From Kaistia granuli DSM 23481 (GTDB lineage Bacteria; Pseudomonadota; Alphaproteobacteria; Rhizobiales; Kaistiaceae): a stretch of DNA of 64,000 nt. The position numbers and the translations under genes were made by a program. Shown here piece after piece: positions 51,838 through 59,980 of this stretch. The first letter of the stretch is position 1, and every line of letters begins with the position of its first letter. A model generated the notes under the pieces. It did not search any database. It saw nothing but the letters and a program-made list of their open reading frames with translations, and was not told the origin of the DNA. The DNA lies in contig NZ_AQYH01000005.1 in the NCBI RefSeq assembly GCF_000380505.1, positions 124,001 to 188,000 of the forward strand, read 5' to 3'.

Positions 51838-51851
51838 CGCGTAATCCTTGT

Positions 51852-52694
51852 TCAGGCGGCGACCGATTTGCGGGCTGCGCGAACGCCGCCCGCCAGATCG
51901 GAAACGAGTGCCAGGACGGCCGGCACGGTCGCGGGGGTCGCGCGGCCTTCGCTGTCGAGCGACGCCGCGACGGCCGAGACGATGGCCGAACCGACGACGA
52001 CGCCATCGGCATTCGCGCCGATGGCTGCCGCCTGCTCGGCTGTCCTGACGCCGAAACCGACGGAAACCGGTAGATGGGTGTGGCGCTTGATCCGCGCAAC
52101 GGACTCGGCGACACGCGAGGCGTCGGGAGCTGCCGAGCCGGTGATGCCGTTGATCGAGACGTAATAGACGAAGCCCGACGTATTGGCGAGCACCGCCGGC
52201 AATCGCTTGTCGTCGGTGGTCGGCGTCGCCAGGCGGATGAAGTTCAATCCGGCCTCGAGCGCCGGCAGGCAGAGCTCGTCATCGGCCTCCGGCGGCAGAT
52301 CGACGATGATCAGTCCGTCGACGCCGGCGGCCTTCGCCGCGGCGACGAAGGCTTCCGAGCCGAAGGAATAGATCGGGTTGTAATAGCCCATCAGCACGAT
52401 CGGCGTCGCATCGTCCGACTGGCGGAAGGTGCGGACGAGGTCGAGCGTCTTCTGGAGCGTCTGGCCGCCCTTCAGCGCGCGCAGGCCGGCGGCCTGGATC
52501 GCCGGGCCGTCGGCCATCGGATCGGAGAACGGCATGCCGAGCTCGATCACGTCGGCCCCGGCCCCGGGAAGGGCCTTCAGCAGCGCCAGTGTGGTGTCCG
52601 GGTCGGGGTCGCCGGCCGTCATGAAGGTGACGAGCGCGGGCCGACCCTCGGACTTGAGGCTCGCGAAGCGGCGGTCGATGCGGGTTTCAGTCAT
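51852..52694 (-). CDS. trpA: tryptophan synthase alpha chain
   Basis: Cleaves indole-3-glycerol phosphate to indole and G3P. The 280-aa TIM barrel shows catalytic Glu and Asp in [16 protein letters not shown] and the phosphate loop [19 protein letters not shown] 52694 is preferred over an upstream in-frame start in leader sequence. Unusually it does not directly follow trpB: about 720 bp with a palindrome-bracketed DUF559 gene intervenes, so trpA may need its own promoter or read-through past two large hairpins. Confidence 0.95.
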   Translation of the reverse strand: MTETRIDRRFASLKSEGRPALVTFMTAGDPDPDTTLALLKALPGAGADVIELGMPFSDPMADGPAIQAAGLRALKGGQTLQKTLDLVRTFRQSDDATPIVLMGYYNPIYSFGSEAFVAAAKAAGVDGLIIVDLPPEADDELCLPALEAGLNFIRLATPTTDDKRLPAVLANTSGFVYYVSINGITGSAAPDASRVAESVARIKRHTHLPVSVGFGVRTAEQAAAIGANADGVVVGSAIVSAVAASLDSEGRATPATVPAVLALVSDLAGGVRAARKSVAA

Positions 52695-52765
52695 GACAAT
52701 GGGCCTAGGCTCGATGCATTGTTGCGTCAAGTCGACGACGGGGCGAATGAAGGCGCGGCTCCCTC

Positions 52766-52892
52766 TTCACCTCTCCCTGAGGGAGAGGTCGGAGCGAAGC
52801 TCCGGGTGAGGGTTTAGGGAACCATCCGGTACGGACGTAAACCCTCACCCGCCGGCCTTCGGCCGTCGACCTCTCCCTCAGGGAGAGGTGAA
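52766..52892. repeat. palindromic MITE/REP-like element, copy L
   Basis: 127-bp element with perfect 25-bp terminal inverted repeats (52766-52790 and 52868-52892; the left one begins TTCACCTCTCCCTGAGGGAG, itself containing the palindrome ACCTCTCCCTGAGGGAGAGGT apart from its centre). Inside are a second inverted pair GGGTGAGGGTTTA / TAAACCCTCACCC and small arm hairpins (GGAGC-gaa-GCTCC; CGGCC-ttc-GGCCG). The whole can fold into one long cruciform. It lies 72 bp upstream of the trpA start and 23 bp before the DUF559 ATG. Confidence 0.9.
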
Positions 52893-52915
52893 GCCAGTGG
52901 CCGGGGGAGCGACCG

Positions 52916-53308
52916 ATGGAACGGTTCAGGTCAAGAGCGCGCGCGCTGAGATCGTCGCAGACCTCGGCCGAGGCACGGCTCTGGTACCTGCTGCGCGGAC
53001 GAAGGCTGGCCGACTGGAAGTTCAGGCGGCAACATCCAATTGGTCGACATGTCGTCGATTTCGTGACGATGGCCGGCAGGCTGGTTGTCGAAGTCGACGG
53101 CGCGACGCACGGGAGTGATGCGGAACGGGCGCATGATGCGCAGCGAACCGAGATCCTTCGGTCGCTCGGATTCCATATCCTGCGTGTATCAAATACCGAC
53201 ATATATGAAAATCTGGCAGGTGTTGCCGAGGCAATCCTGCGTGAGCTGGCGATAGGCCGATCTTCACCTCTCCCTGAGGGAGAGGTCGACGGCGAAGCCG
53301 GCGGGTGA
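52916..53308 (+). CDS. DUF559 (Vsr-like PD-(D/E)xK) putative endonuclease
   Basis: 130-aa protein of the DUF559 family, related to very-short-patch-repair nucleases. Landmarks: TSAEARLWYLLRGRRLADWKFRRQ, then the probable metal site HVVDF...LVVEVDGATH (Asp, then Glu-x-Asp), then TEILRSLGFHILRV. GGGGGAG 6 nt upstream supports the ATG. The last 14 residues (SPLPEGEVDGEAGG) and the stop codon are encoded by the flanking repeat copy R. It runs antisense to the trp operon that it interrupts. Substrate and role are unknown; nuclease activity is inferred from family fold. Confidence 0.85.
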   Translation: MERFRSRARALRSSQTSAEARLWYLLRGRRLADWKFRRQHPIGRHVVDFVTMAGRLVVEVDGATHGSDAERAHDAQRTEILRSLGFHILRVSNTDIYENLAGVAEAILRELAIGRSSPLPEGEVDGEAGG

Positions 53309-53386
53309 GGGTTCATGGCGTTTCCGGAGAGGGCGTAAACCCTCACCCGGCCCTGCGGGCCGACCTCTCCCTCAGGGAGAGGTGAA
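53263..53386. repeat. palindromic MITE/REP-like element, copy R
   Basis: 124-bp second copy with the same perfect 25-bp terminal inverted repeats (53263-53287 and 53362-53386) and the inner GGGTGAGGGTT / AACCCTCACCC pair, but with different arm hairpins (GGC-gaa-GCC; GGCC-ctgc-GGGCC) and a different centre from copy L. The conserved ends with variable interior argue that the ends are the functional part. The left arm encodes the C-terminus of the DUF559 gene; the right arm ends 29 bp from the trpB stop. No target-site duplication is obvious. Confidence 0.9.
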
Positions 53387-53415
53387 GAACGCATGTCCCC
53401 CATGAACCGCATCAA

Positions 53416-54639
53416 TCAGATGTCCATGCCGAGGAGCTTGCCCACGGTGTGGACGTCCTTGTCGCCGCGGCCGGAGAGATTGACGATGATGGTCTTGTCC
53501 TTGGCCATGGTCGGCGCGACCTTGATCGCCTGGGCGATGGCATGCGCCGATTCCAACGCCGGAATGATGCCTTCGACGCGGGTGCAGACCTGGAAGGCGT
53601 CGAGCGCCTCCTGGTCGACGATCGGCACATACTGGACGCGGCCGGTGTCGCGCAGCCAGCTATGCTCGGGACCGACGCCGGGATAATCGAGGCCAGCCGA
53701 GACCGAATGGCCTTCGAGGATCTGGCCGTCGGCATCCTGCAGCAGATAGGTGCGGTTGCCGTGCAGCACACCGGGGCGGCCGCCGGTCATCGAGGCGGCG
53801 TGGCCGTTCTCGATATCGACGCCGTGGCCGCCGGCTTCGACGCCGACAATCTCGACATCCCTGTCGTCCAGGAACGGATGGAACAGGCCGATGGCGTTCG
53901 AGCCGCCGCCGACGGCGGCGATGATCATGTCGGGCAGGCGGCCTTCCTGCTCCAGCATCTGGGCGCGCGCCTCGGTGCCGATCACCGACTGGAAGTCGCG
54001 CACCAGCTCGGGATAGGGATGCGGGCCGGCGGCGGTGCCGATCAGGTAATAGGTGTCCTCGACATTCGACACCCAGTCGCGCAGCGCCTCGTTCATGGCG
54101 TCCTTGAGCGTGCCGTTGCCGGCGGTGACGGGATTCACCGTCGCTCCCAGCAGCTTCATGCGGAAGACGTTCGGGGCCTGCCGCTCGACGTCGGTGGCGC
54201 CCATGTAGACGAAGCAGGGCAGACCAAAGCGCGCCGCGACGGTCGCGGAGGCGACGCCGTGCTGACCGGCGCCGGTCTCGGCGATGATCCGCGTCTTGCC
54301 CATGCGCTTGGCGAGCAGGATCTGGCCGAGGCAGTTGTTGATCTTGTGGCTGCCGGTGTGGTTCAGGTCCTCGCGCTTGAAGAAGATGCGCGCACCGCCG
54401 AGATGCTTGGTCAGGCCTTCGGCGAAATAGAGCTTCGAGGGACGGCCGGCGTAGTGGGTCGAGAGTGCCTGCAGCTCGGCCTTGAAGGCGGGGTCGGCCT
54501 TGGCGTCCTCATAGGCCTGCTGCAGCTCGAGGATCAGCGGCATCAGCGTCTCGGCGACGAAGCGGCCGCCATAGATGCCGAAATAGCCCCGTTCGTCCGG
54601 GCCGGTCTTGAACGAGTTGGGCTGGACGGGAGCAGTCAC
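53416..54639 (-). CDS. trpB: tryptophan synthase beta chain
   Basis: PLP enzyme condensing indole with serine. The PLP lysine is in HTGSHKINN, with the substrate loop [10 protein letters not shown] and phosphate-binding GGGSNAIG. The 407-aa length is normal. The GTG start overlaps the trpF stop by four bases (GTGA), so trpF-trpB are coupled, while the downstream partner trpA is displaced by the inserted cassette. Confidence 0.97.
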   Translation of the reverse strand: MTAPVQPNSFKTGPDERGYFGIYGGRFVAETLMPLILELQQAYEDAKADPAFKAELQALSTHYAGRPSKLYFAEGLTKHLGGARIFFKREDLNHTGSHKINNCLGQILLAKRMGKTRIIAETGAGQHGVASATVAARFGLPCFVYMGATDVERQAPNVFRMKLLGATVNPVTAGNGTLKDAMNEALRDWVSNVEDTYYLIGTAAGPHPYPELVRDFQSVIGTEARAQMLEQEGRLPDMIIAAVGGGSNAIGLFHPFLDDRDVEIVGVEAGGHGVDIENGHAASMTGGRPGVLHGNRTYLLQDADGQILEGHSVSAGLDYPGVGPEHSWLRDTGRVQYVPIVDQEALDAFQVCTRVEGIIPALESAHAIAQAIKVAPTMAKDKTIIVNLSGRGDKDVHTVGKLLGMDI

Positions 54640-55328
54640 GACGTCATCCTCTCGCCGGCAATCGTCCGGCCTTTGTCAGCATTGGATCGGAAGCCGCGAA
54701 TGGCGGCGATGAAAGCCTGGATCCTGTCCGGATCCTTGATACCGGGGGCGGTCTCCACGCCCGACGAGGCGTCGATCCCGAACGGCCGTGTCAGCGCCAA
54801 GGCTTCCGCTACGTTGTCTGCGTCGAGGCCGCCGGAAAGCATATAGGAAAGCCTGGGGTCAAGCGCATCGAGCAGGCGCCAGTCGAACGACACGCCATTG
54901 CCGCCGGGCCGGTCCGCGCCCTTGGGCGGCTTGGCGTCGAGCAGCAGGCGATCGGCGACCGCGGCATAGGCGGGGAGTCCGGCGAGGTCCTCGGCGCCAC
55001 GAATGCCGAGCGCCTTCATGACCGGGAGGCCGAAGCGCGACCGGACCTCGGCGACGCGGGCGACGCTCTCGCCGCCATGCAGCTGCAGCCAGTCGGGCCT
55101 GACCGTCGCGACGATCTCCGCGAGCGAAGCGTCGTCCATGTCGACCGTCAACGCGACGATCTCGGCCCGGCCGCGGGCGCGGGCGGCCAGCGTGGCGGCA
55201 CGCTCGAGCGAGACGGCGCGCGGACTCTTCGGAAAAAAGACGAAACCGATCATGTCCGCGCCGGCGGCAAGCGCGGCGTCGACGGTCGCCTCGGTCGAAA
55301 GACCACAGATTTTGACGATCACGGACAT
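54636..55328 (-). CDS. trpF: phosphoribosylanthranilate isomerase
   Basis: Amadori-type isomerase of the tryptophan pathway, 230 aa, TIM barrel. The general base cysteine is in VKICGLST (residue about 8) and the catalytic aspartate is in VALTVDMDD. Phosphate-binding loops GGLDADNV and SSGVET near the C-terminus are intact. First of the trpF-trpB-(cassette)-trpA-accD-folC series; upstream lie 263 bp with no recognisable gene. Confidence 0.94.
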   Translation of the reverse strand: MSVIVKICGLSTEATVDAALAAGADMIGFVFFPKSPRAVSLERAATLAARARGRAEIVALTVDMDDASLAEIVATVRPDWLQLHGGESVARVAEVRSRFGLPVMKALGIRGAEDLAGLPAYAAVADRLLLDAKPPKGADRPGGNGVSFDWRLLDALDPRLSYMLSGGLDADNVAEALALTRPFGIDASSGVETAPGIKDPDRIQAFIAAIRGFRSNADKGRTIAGERMTS

Positions 55329-55591
55329 AGTTCAACAATCACGGCAAGTGAGGTGATCACGGTATGGCGCAAGGGTTTGCCACGAAAGCGGGCCCAAGTC
55401 CAAGAAAGATGCTGCCGGGCCGATCCGGAAAGACGGCCGGAACGGTGGTGCGCGGCAGCGGTGGCAAGAGACGTCGCGATATGCACCCGGATCTGGCCGC
55501 TATCAAGGCAGTCGGGCATCCGGGCTCGCGCGTCGTTTCGGGAAGGTCCGGGGCGGCGTCGAAGAAAACCTTTGACGGATGCCGGAGCCTG

Positions 55592-55942
55592 TCAGGCCGC
55601 GTCGCGGCGGACGGCGGGAAGCGTCGTGGCGGGACTGGTCGAGCTGGCGCGATACTGGGCGGTCTCGCGGCGCATGTCCTTCGCCTCGTGCTTCAGGCGG
55701 CGGGCCTGGCGACGCCATCGGCCTTGGCCGAGCCAGGTGGCGACACCGCCGATGACGACGCCGACGGCAACGGCCGCGAAGACCAGCGCATAGAGCGGCA
55801 TGGCGATCGCCACGGCCGGATCGGCCGCGTTGAACGGATCGAGCGACAGGGCGACGTCGTGGCGGTTGGCGACCGAAAGCGCGACCGCGACGATGGCGAC
55901 CGGAACGAAAACGACGACCGCCAGTATCTTCTTCATGGACAC
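55592..55942 (-). CDS. LapA-domain (DUF1049) inner-membrane protein
   Basis: 116-aa protein with two membrane helices (about residues 5-24, KILAVVVFVPVAIVAVALSV, and 46-70) and an Arg-rich cytoplasmic tail: QGRWRRQARRLKHEAKDMRRE. This is the lipopolysaccharide assembly protein A domain; in E. coli LapA works with LapB to regulate LPS synthesis. GTG 55942 fits the GAGGA spacing best; an ATG two codons later is possible. It lies two bases after ihfB. Confidence 0.83.
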   Translation of the reverse strand: MSMKKILAVVVFVPVAIVAVALSVANRHDVALSLDPFNAADPAVAIAMPLYALVFAAVAVGVVIGGVATWLGQGRWRRQARRLKHEAKDMRRETAQYRASSTSPATTLPAVRRDAA

Positions 55943-55944
55943 GG

Positions 55945-56229
55945 CTAGTCCTCGTCGTTGAGACGCTCGCGCATCTCCTTGCCCGTCTTGAAGAAGGGCA
56001 CGTATTTCTCAGTCACCTCGACCTTGGAGCCCGTGCGCGGGTTGCGGCCCTGGCGGGCCGGCCGGTTCTTGACCGAGAAGGCGCCGAAGCCGCGCAGTTC
56101 GACCCGGTCCCCCCGCGCCAGCGCATCGATGATCTCGTCGAGGATCGAATTGACGATGTGCTCCACATCTCTTTGATAGAGATGAGGGTTCTGCTCGGCG
56201 ATCTTCTGTACCAGCTCGGACTTGATCAC
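55945..56229 (-). CDS. ihfB: integration host factor subunit beta
   Basis: 94-aa HU/IHF-family DNA-bending protein. [20 protein letters not shown] at the N-terminus and the DNA-contacting arm [15 protein letters not shown] with the intercalating proline identify IhfB rather than HU. The GTG start overlaps the sppA stop (GTGA). In the usual order it follows rpsA, with sppA between them here. Confidence 0.95.
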   Translation of the reverse strand: MIKSELVQKIAEQNPHLYQRDVEHIVNSILDEIIDALARGDRVELRGFGAFSVKNRPARQGRNPRTGSKVEVTEKYVPFFKTGKEMRERLNDED

Positions 56230-57230
56230 CGTGGTGCCCCCTCAGCGTTCAGACCGGACGGAGCGTGCCAAACGGATAGGAGACCGTCAAGCTGGAGTCT
56301 GGCCGGGATCAGCTCGGCGACGCCGCTGGCGCGCAGCAAGTCGGCCGGAATGCCGATTTCGCGGGCCAGCCACACGATCGCCGCGCTGCCGAACGGGAAG
56401 GACAGCGCCGATTCCTCCGGCTTCCAGTCGATGACGTTGAGCTTGGCATCGACGCCCTTCGCCCTGGCGAGCCAGGCGATCGCGACTTCCTCGCCGCCGA
56501 TCTCGTCGATCAGCCCGGCCTCGAGCGCCTGATGGCCGGAGAAGACGCGGCCGTCGGCAAGCCCGAGCGCCTTCGGGCGGTCGAACTTGCGCCGTTCGGC
56601 GACGATGTCGACGAACCAGCCGTATGTATCGCGGACCAGGCTGTCGATGACGGCGAGCGCTTCCGGCGTCGGCGGCGCGAAGGGCGAGGGCGCGGCCTTG
56701 AGCGGCGACGACTTCACCTCGGTCAGCTTGATGCCGAGCTTTTCCATGGCACCGCTGACTTCGGGCGACTGGAACAGCACGCCGATCGAGCCTGTGATCG
56801 AGGTGCGGTAGGCGACGACGTGGTCGGCGGCGATGGCGCTCATATAGGCGGCCGAGGCGCCGACGGTGCGGATGGCGGCGACCGTCGGCTTCTTGGCCGA
56901 GAGCTTGCGGATGGCGTCATAGAGCGCTTCGCCGCCCGTGGTGGCGCCACCACTGGAGTTGATCGAGACGATGACGCCCCGGACCGCCGGGCTGTCGCCG
57001 AGCTTCTCGATCAGATCGAGCTGGGCCCGGTTGTCGGAGATGAAACCGGAAAGCGTCAGGCGGGCGATATGCGGGCGCGACCGGCCCGTCAGCGCCTCGG
57101 TGCCGCCGACTGCCAGCAGGGAAGCGCCGACGATGGCGAGGACCGCGGCGACGAACGCCAGGATGCGCCAGGTGGTCAGCTTCCGCCGCAAGCGGCGGCG
57201 GTCGATGATCTGGTCCGCGTCGATGCTCAT
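56226..57230 (-). CDS. sppA: signal peptide peptidase SppA
   Basis: Membrane-anchored serine protease digesting cleaved signal peptides. The 334-aa short (36-kDa) form has one N-terminal membrane helix (about 22-42), the nucleophile Ser in [12 protein letters not shown] and a general-base lysine expected in the conserved block upstream ([20 protein letters not shown] region). ATG 57230 is preceded by GGAGG; an upstream start adds eight residues. A weak candidate promoter is TTGATT/TAACCC at 57294-57266 on the minus strand. Confidence 0.93.
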   Translation of the reverse strand: MSIDADQIIDRRRLRRKLTTWRILAFVAAVLAIVGASLLAVGGTEALTGRSRPHIARLTLSGFISDNRAQLDLIEKLGDSPAVRGVIVSINSSGGATTGGEALYDAIRKLSAKKPTVAAIRTVGASAAYMSAIAADHVVAYRTSITGSIGVLFQSPEVSGAMEKLGIKLTEVKSSPLKAAPSPFAPPTPEALAVIDSLVRDTYGWFVDIVAERRKFDRPKALGLADGRVFSGHQALEAGLIDEIGGEEVAIAWLARAKGVDAKLNVIDWKPEESALSFPFGSAAIVWLAREIGIPADLLRASGVAELIPARLQLDGLLSVWHAPSGLNAEGAPR

Positions 57231-57320
57231 GGCCTTGCGCCTCCGGATACCCACGAAGGCTCAAGGGGTTAACTGTTTTGCGAGACGAAATCAAACGGCG
57301 CGTGCGGCCGGTGGAAACGA

Positions 57321-57347
57321 AAACGCCCCGGACAAGCCGGGGCGTTT
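57321..57347 (-). terminator. Rho-independent terminator after rpsA
   Basis: AAACGCCCCGG-acaag-CCGGGGCGTTT is a perfect 11-bp stem; read on the minus strand it is followed by TTTCGTTT. It lies 24 bp after the rpsA stop and separates rpsA from sppA-ihfB-lapA. Confidence 0.85.
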
Positions 57348-57371
57348 CCTGATTTTCAAGGGATGGGACGA

Positions 57372-59072
57372 TTACTCGTCGCCGCCCTGGCGTGCCTTGA
57401 GGGCCGCGCCGAGGATGTCGCCGAGCGACGCACCCGAATCCGACGAACCGAACTGGGCAACCGCTTCCTTCTCTTCGGCGATTTCCAGCGCCTTGATCGA
57501 AACGGCGACCTTGCGGGCCTTCTTGTCGAAGTTGGTGATGCGGGCATCAACCTTCTCGCCAGCGGCGAACCGCTCCGGACGCTGCTCCGACCGATCGCGC
57601 GACAGGTCGGCGCGACGGATGAAGGAGGTCAGGTCGGTGTCGGCGATGCGGACTTCGAGGCCAGCTTCGGTGACAGCGAGGATCTCGCAGGTCACGACCG
57701 AGCCCTTGCGGACTTCGCCCGAGACTTCGACGAACGGATCGCCGCCGACCTGCTTGATGCCGAGCGAGATGCGCTCCTTGTCGATGTCGACGTCGAGCAC
57801 CTGCGCCTTGACGATGTCGCCGCGGTTGTACTCGTCGATGACCTGCTCGCCGGGACGGTTCCAGTCGAGATCCGACAGGTGGACCATGCCGTCGACGTCG
57901 CCGTCGAGACCGATGAACAGACCGAACTCGGTCTTGTTCTTGACTTCGCCTTCGACGATCGAGCCGATCGGATACTTCTCCGAGAAGCTCTCCCACGGGT
58001 TCGACAGGGTCTGCTTCAGGCCGAGCGAGATACGACGCTTGACCGGATCGACCTCGAGGATCATCACGTCGACTTCCTGCGAGGTCGAGACGATCTTGCC
58101 CGGATGGACGTTCTTCTTCGTCCAGGACATCTCGGAGACGTGGATCAGGCCTTCGATGCCCGGCTCGAGCTCAACGAACGCACCGTAGTCGGTGATGTTC
58201 GTGACGCGACCCGAGAACTTGGCGCCGACCGGATACTTGGCCTCGATGCCCGACCACGGATCGGCCTCGAGCTGCTTCATGCCGAGCGAGATACGGTGCG
58301 TCTCGTGATTGACGCGGATGATCTGCACGCGGACGGTCTGGCCGATCGAGAGCACCTCGGTCGGATGGTTGATGCGGCGCCACGCGATGTCGGTGACGTG
58401 CAGCAGGCCATCGATGCCGCCGAGGTCGACGAACGCACCGTAGTCGGTGATGTTCTTGACGACGCCTTCGATGATCTGACCTTCTTCGAGGCTCTGGACG
58501 AGCTCCGAACGCTGCTCGGCGCGGGTCTCTTCAAGCACGGTACGACGCGAGACGACGATGTTGCCGCGACGCTTGTCCATCTTGAGGATCTGGAAGGGCT
58601 GCGGCGTGTGCATCAGCGGGCCGACGTCGCGAACCGGGCGGATGTCCACCTGCGAGCGCGGCAGGAAGGCGACGGCGCCGTCCAGATCGACGGTGAAGCC
58701 ACCCTTGACCTGGTTGAAGATGACGCCCGTGACCTTCTCGTTCTTGTTGAACTGCTCCTCGAGACGGATCCAGCTCTCCTCGCGGCGAGCCTTGTCGCGC
58801 GAGAGAACGGCTTCGCCGAGAGCATTTTCAACGCGCTCGAGATAGACCTCGACCACATCGCCGACCTTGAGCGCGTTGTCGCGACCCGGGCCGTTGAATT
58901 CCTTGAGCGCCACGCGGCCTTCGGTCTTCAGACCGACGTCAATGACCGCGAGGTCCTTCTCGATAGCGACGATCGTACCCTTGACGACGCTGCCTTCGAA
59001 AAGGTCTTCGTTGGCGAAGGACTCTTCGAGCAGGGCGGCGAAATCTTCGCGGGACGGATTGGTAACAGCCAT
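57372..59072 (-). CDS. rpsA: 30S ribosomal protein S1
   Basis: 566-aa RNA-binding ribosomal protein with six S1 repeats; repeats 3-6 show the recurrent GAFVDLGGIDGLLHVTDIAW / GAFVELEPGIEGLIHVSEMSW pattern. ATG 59072 follows AGGAG by 5 nt; an upstream in-frame start adds nine residues. A promoter at 59281-59309 gives a leader of about 200 nt, long enough for autogenous control. cmk and aroA lie upstream in the standard aroA-cmk-rpsA order. Confidence 0.97.
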   Translation of the reverse strand: MAVTNPSREDFAALLEESFANEDLFEGSVVKGTIVAIEKDLAVIDVGLKTEGRVALKEFNGPGRDNALKVGDVVEVYLERVENALGEAVLSRDKARREESWIRLEEQFNKNEKVTGVIFNQVKGGFTVDLDGAVAFLPRSQVDIRPVRDVGPLMHTPQPFQILKMDKRRGNIVVSRRTVLEETRAEQRSELVQSLEEGQIIEGVVKNITDYGAFVDLGGIDGLLHVTDIAWRRINHPTEVLSIGQTVRVQIIRVNHETHRISLGMKQLEADPWSGIEAKYPVGAKFSGRVTNITDYGAFVELEPGIEGLIHVSEMSWTKKNVHPGKIVSTSQEVDVMILEVDPVKRRISLGLKQTLSNPWESFSEKYPIGSIVEGEVKNKTEFGLFIGLDGDVDGMVHLSDLDWNRPGEQVIDEYNRGDIVKAQVLDVDIDKERISLGIKQVGGDPFVEVSGEVRKGSVVTCEILAVTEAGLEVRIADTDLTSFIRRADLSRDRSEQRPERFAAGEKVDARITNFDKKARKVAVSIKALEIAEEKEAVAQFGSSDSGASLGDILGAALKARQGGDE

Positions 59073-59280
59073 GAAAACTCCTGGTGCCATCTCTGGCATG
59101 CGTCGGCGGTTGGTGTTGCGAAAACCCGCGATCTCGATCCTGCCCTCGACGGAAATCAGGGCTACCGCTTGGGGCGGACCGACGCTTCCGGATCGGGATG
59201 CGGGTACTTATCCATGCTTTCGAGACGTCAGCCCGCCATCGCAAGAGGCGCACAGACGTCCGGATCGCACAGATCAGGGC

Positions 59281-59309
59281 TCTATATAGGGTCGCTGCCG
59301 GTGCGGCAA
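59281..59309 (-). promoter_or_regulatory. candidate promoter of rpsA
   Basis: On the minus strand TTGCCG (59309-59304) and TATAGA (59286-59281) are separated by 17 nt in the 284-bp cmk-rpsA gap. This would start transcription near 59274 and leave a long 5' leader. No other gene is visible in the gap. Confidence 0.45.
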
Positions 59310-59356
59310 GGTAAAATTGGCCGGTTTCTGCGACTTTGCCGCTGGGTCGCGTTCAA

Positions 59357-59980
59357 TCACTCGTGTCCGGCCTCGACGATCGCCACCGCGGCCTGAAAGG
59401 CGGCGTCGGCGTCGAGCGCCGTGGTGTCGAGACGAATGGCGTCGTCGGCCTGGCGCAGCGGGGCGGCGGAGCGATGCGAATCGCGTTCGTCACGCTCCAG
59501 AATCTCGGCCAGGATGCGTTCGTAGGGGACGTCGCGACCCTTGGCGTTGAGCTCGTCCGTGCGGCGTCGGGCGCGCACTTCCGGCGAGGCGGTGACGAAG
59601 ATCTTGACGTCGGCATTCGGGCAGATCGCCGTGCCGATGTCGCGGCCGTCGAGCACGGCGCCGGGCGGCGTGCGGGCGAAATCGCGCTGGAAATCGACCA
59701 GCGCGGCGCGCACTTCCGGGTGGACGGCGACGCGCGAGGCGAGTTCGCCGGCCTCGCGGCCGCGCAGGTCGGCATGGGCGAGATCCTTGGGCCGCAGCTG
59801 GCGGGCAACGGCGCCGGCGGCTTCCGGATCGTCGAGATCGAGGCCCTGTTCGGTCATCAGCCGGCCGATGGCGCGGTAGAGCAGGCCGGTATCGAGATGG
59901 TTCAGCCCGTAATGCTGGGCGAGCTTGACGGCGATGGTGCCCTTGCCGGCGGCGGCGGGTCCGTCGATTGCGATGATCAT
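59357..59980 (-). CDS. cmk: cytidylate kinase
   Basis: 207-aa (d)CMP kinase. The P-loop is DGPAAAGKGTIA (residues 6-17), followed by LDTGLLYRAIGRLM and the CMP-binding GRDIGTAICPNADVKIF. The ATG overlaps the aroA stop by four bases, so the two are translationally coupled. Confidence 0.96.
   Translation of the reverse strand: MIIAIDGPAAAGKGTIAVKLAQHYGLNHLDTGLLYRAIGRLMTEQGLDLDDPEAAGAVARQLRPKDLAHADLRGREAGELASRVAVHPEVRAALVDFQRDFARTPPGAVLDGRDIGTAICPNADVKIFVTASPEVRARRRTDELNAKGRDVPYERILAEILERDERDSHRSAAPLRQADDAIRLDTTALDADAAFQAAVAIVEAGHE

Noticed and set aside
49726-52164. Long plus-strand open frame opposite folC, accD and trpA
   Set aside because: It crosses three well-supported minus-strand genes and their boundaries, which a real gene would not do.
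52766-53386. A classical insertion sequence or composite transposon
   Set aside because: No DDE, HUH or tyrosine transposase is encoded and no target-site duplication is evident at either outer edge, so it is described as a palindrome-bracketed cassette.
52766-53386. A CRISPR array
   Set aside because: There are just two large palindromic copies about 500 bp apart with a gene between them; no short repeats with regular unique spacers exist anywhere in the window.
55329-55591. A small gene between lapA and trpF
   Set aside because: Short plus-strand frames exist but have no ribosome site, no family resemblance and Arg/Gly-rich shadow-like composition; the gap is left as unannotated.
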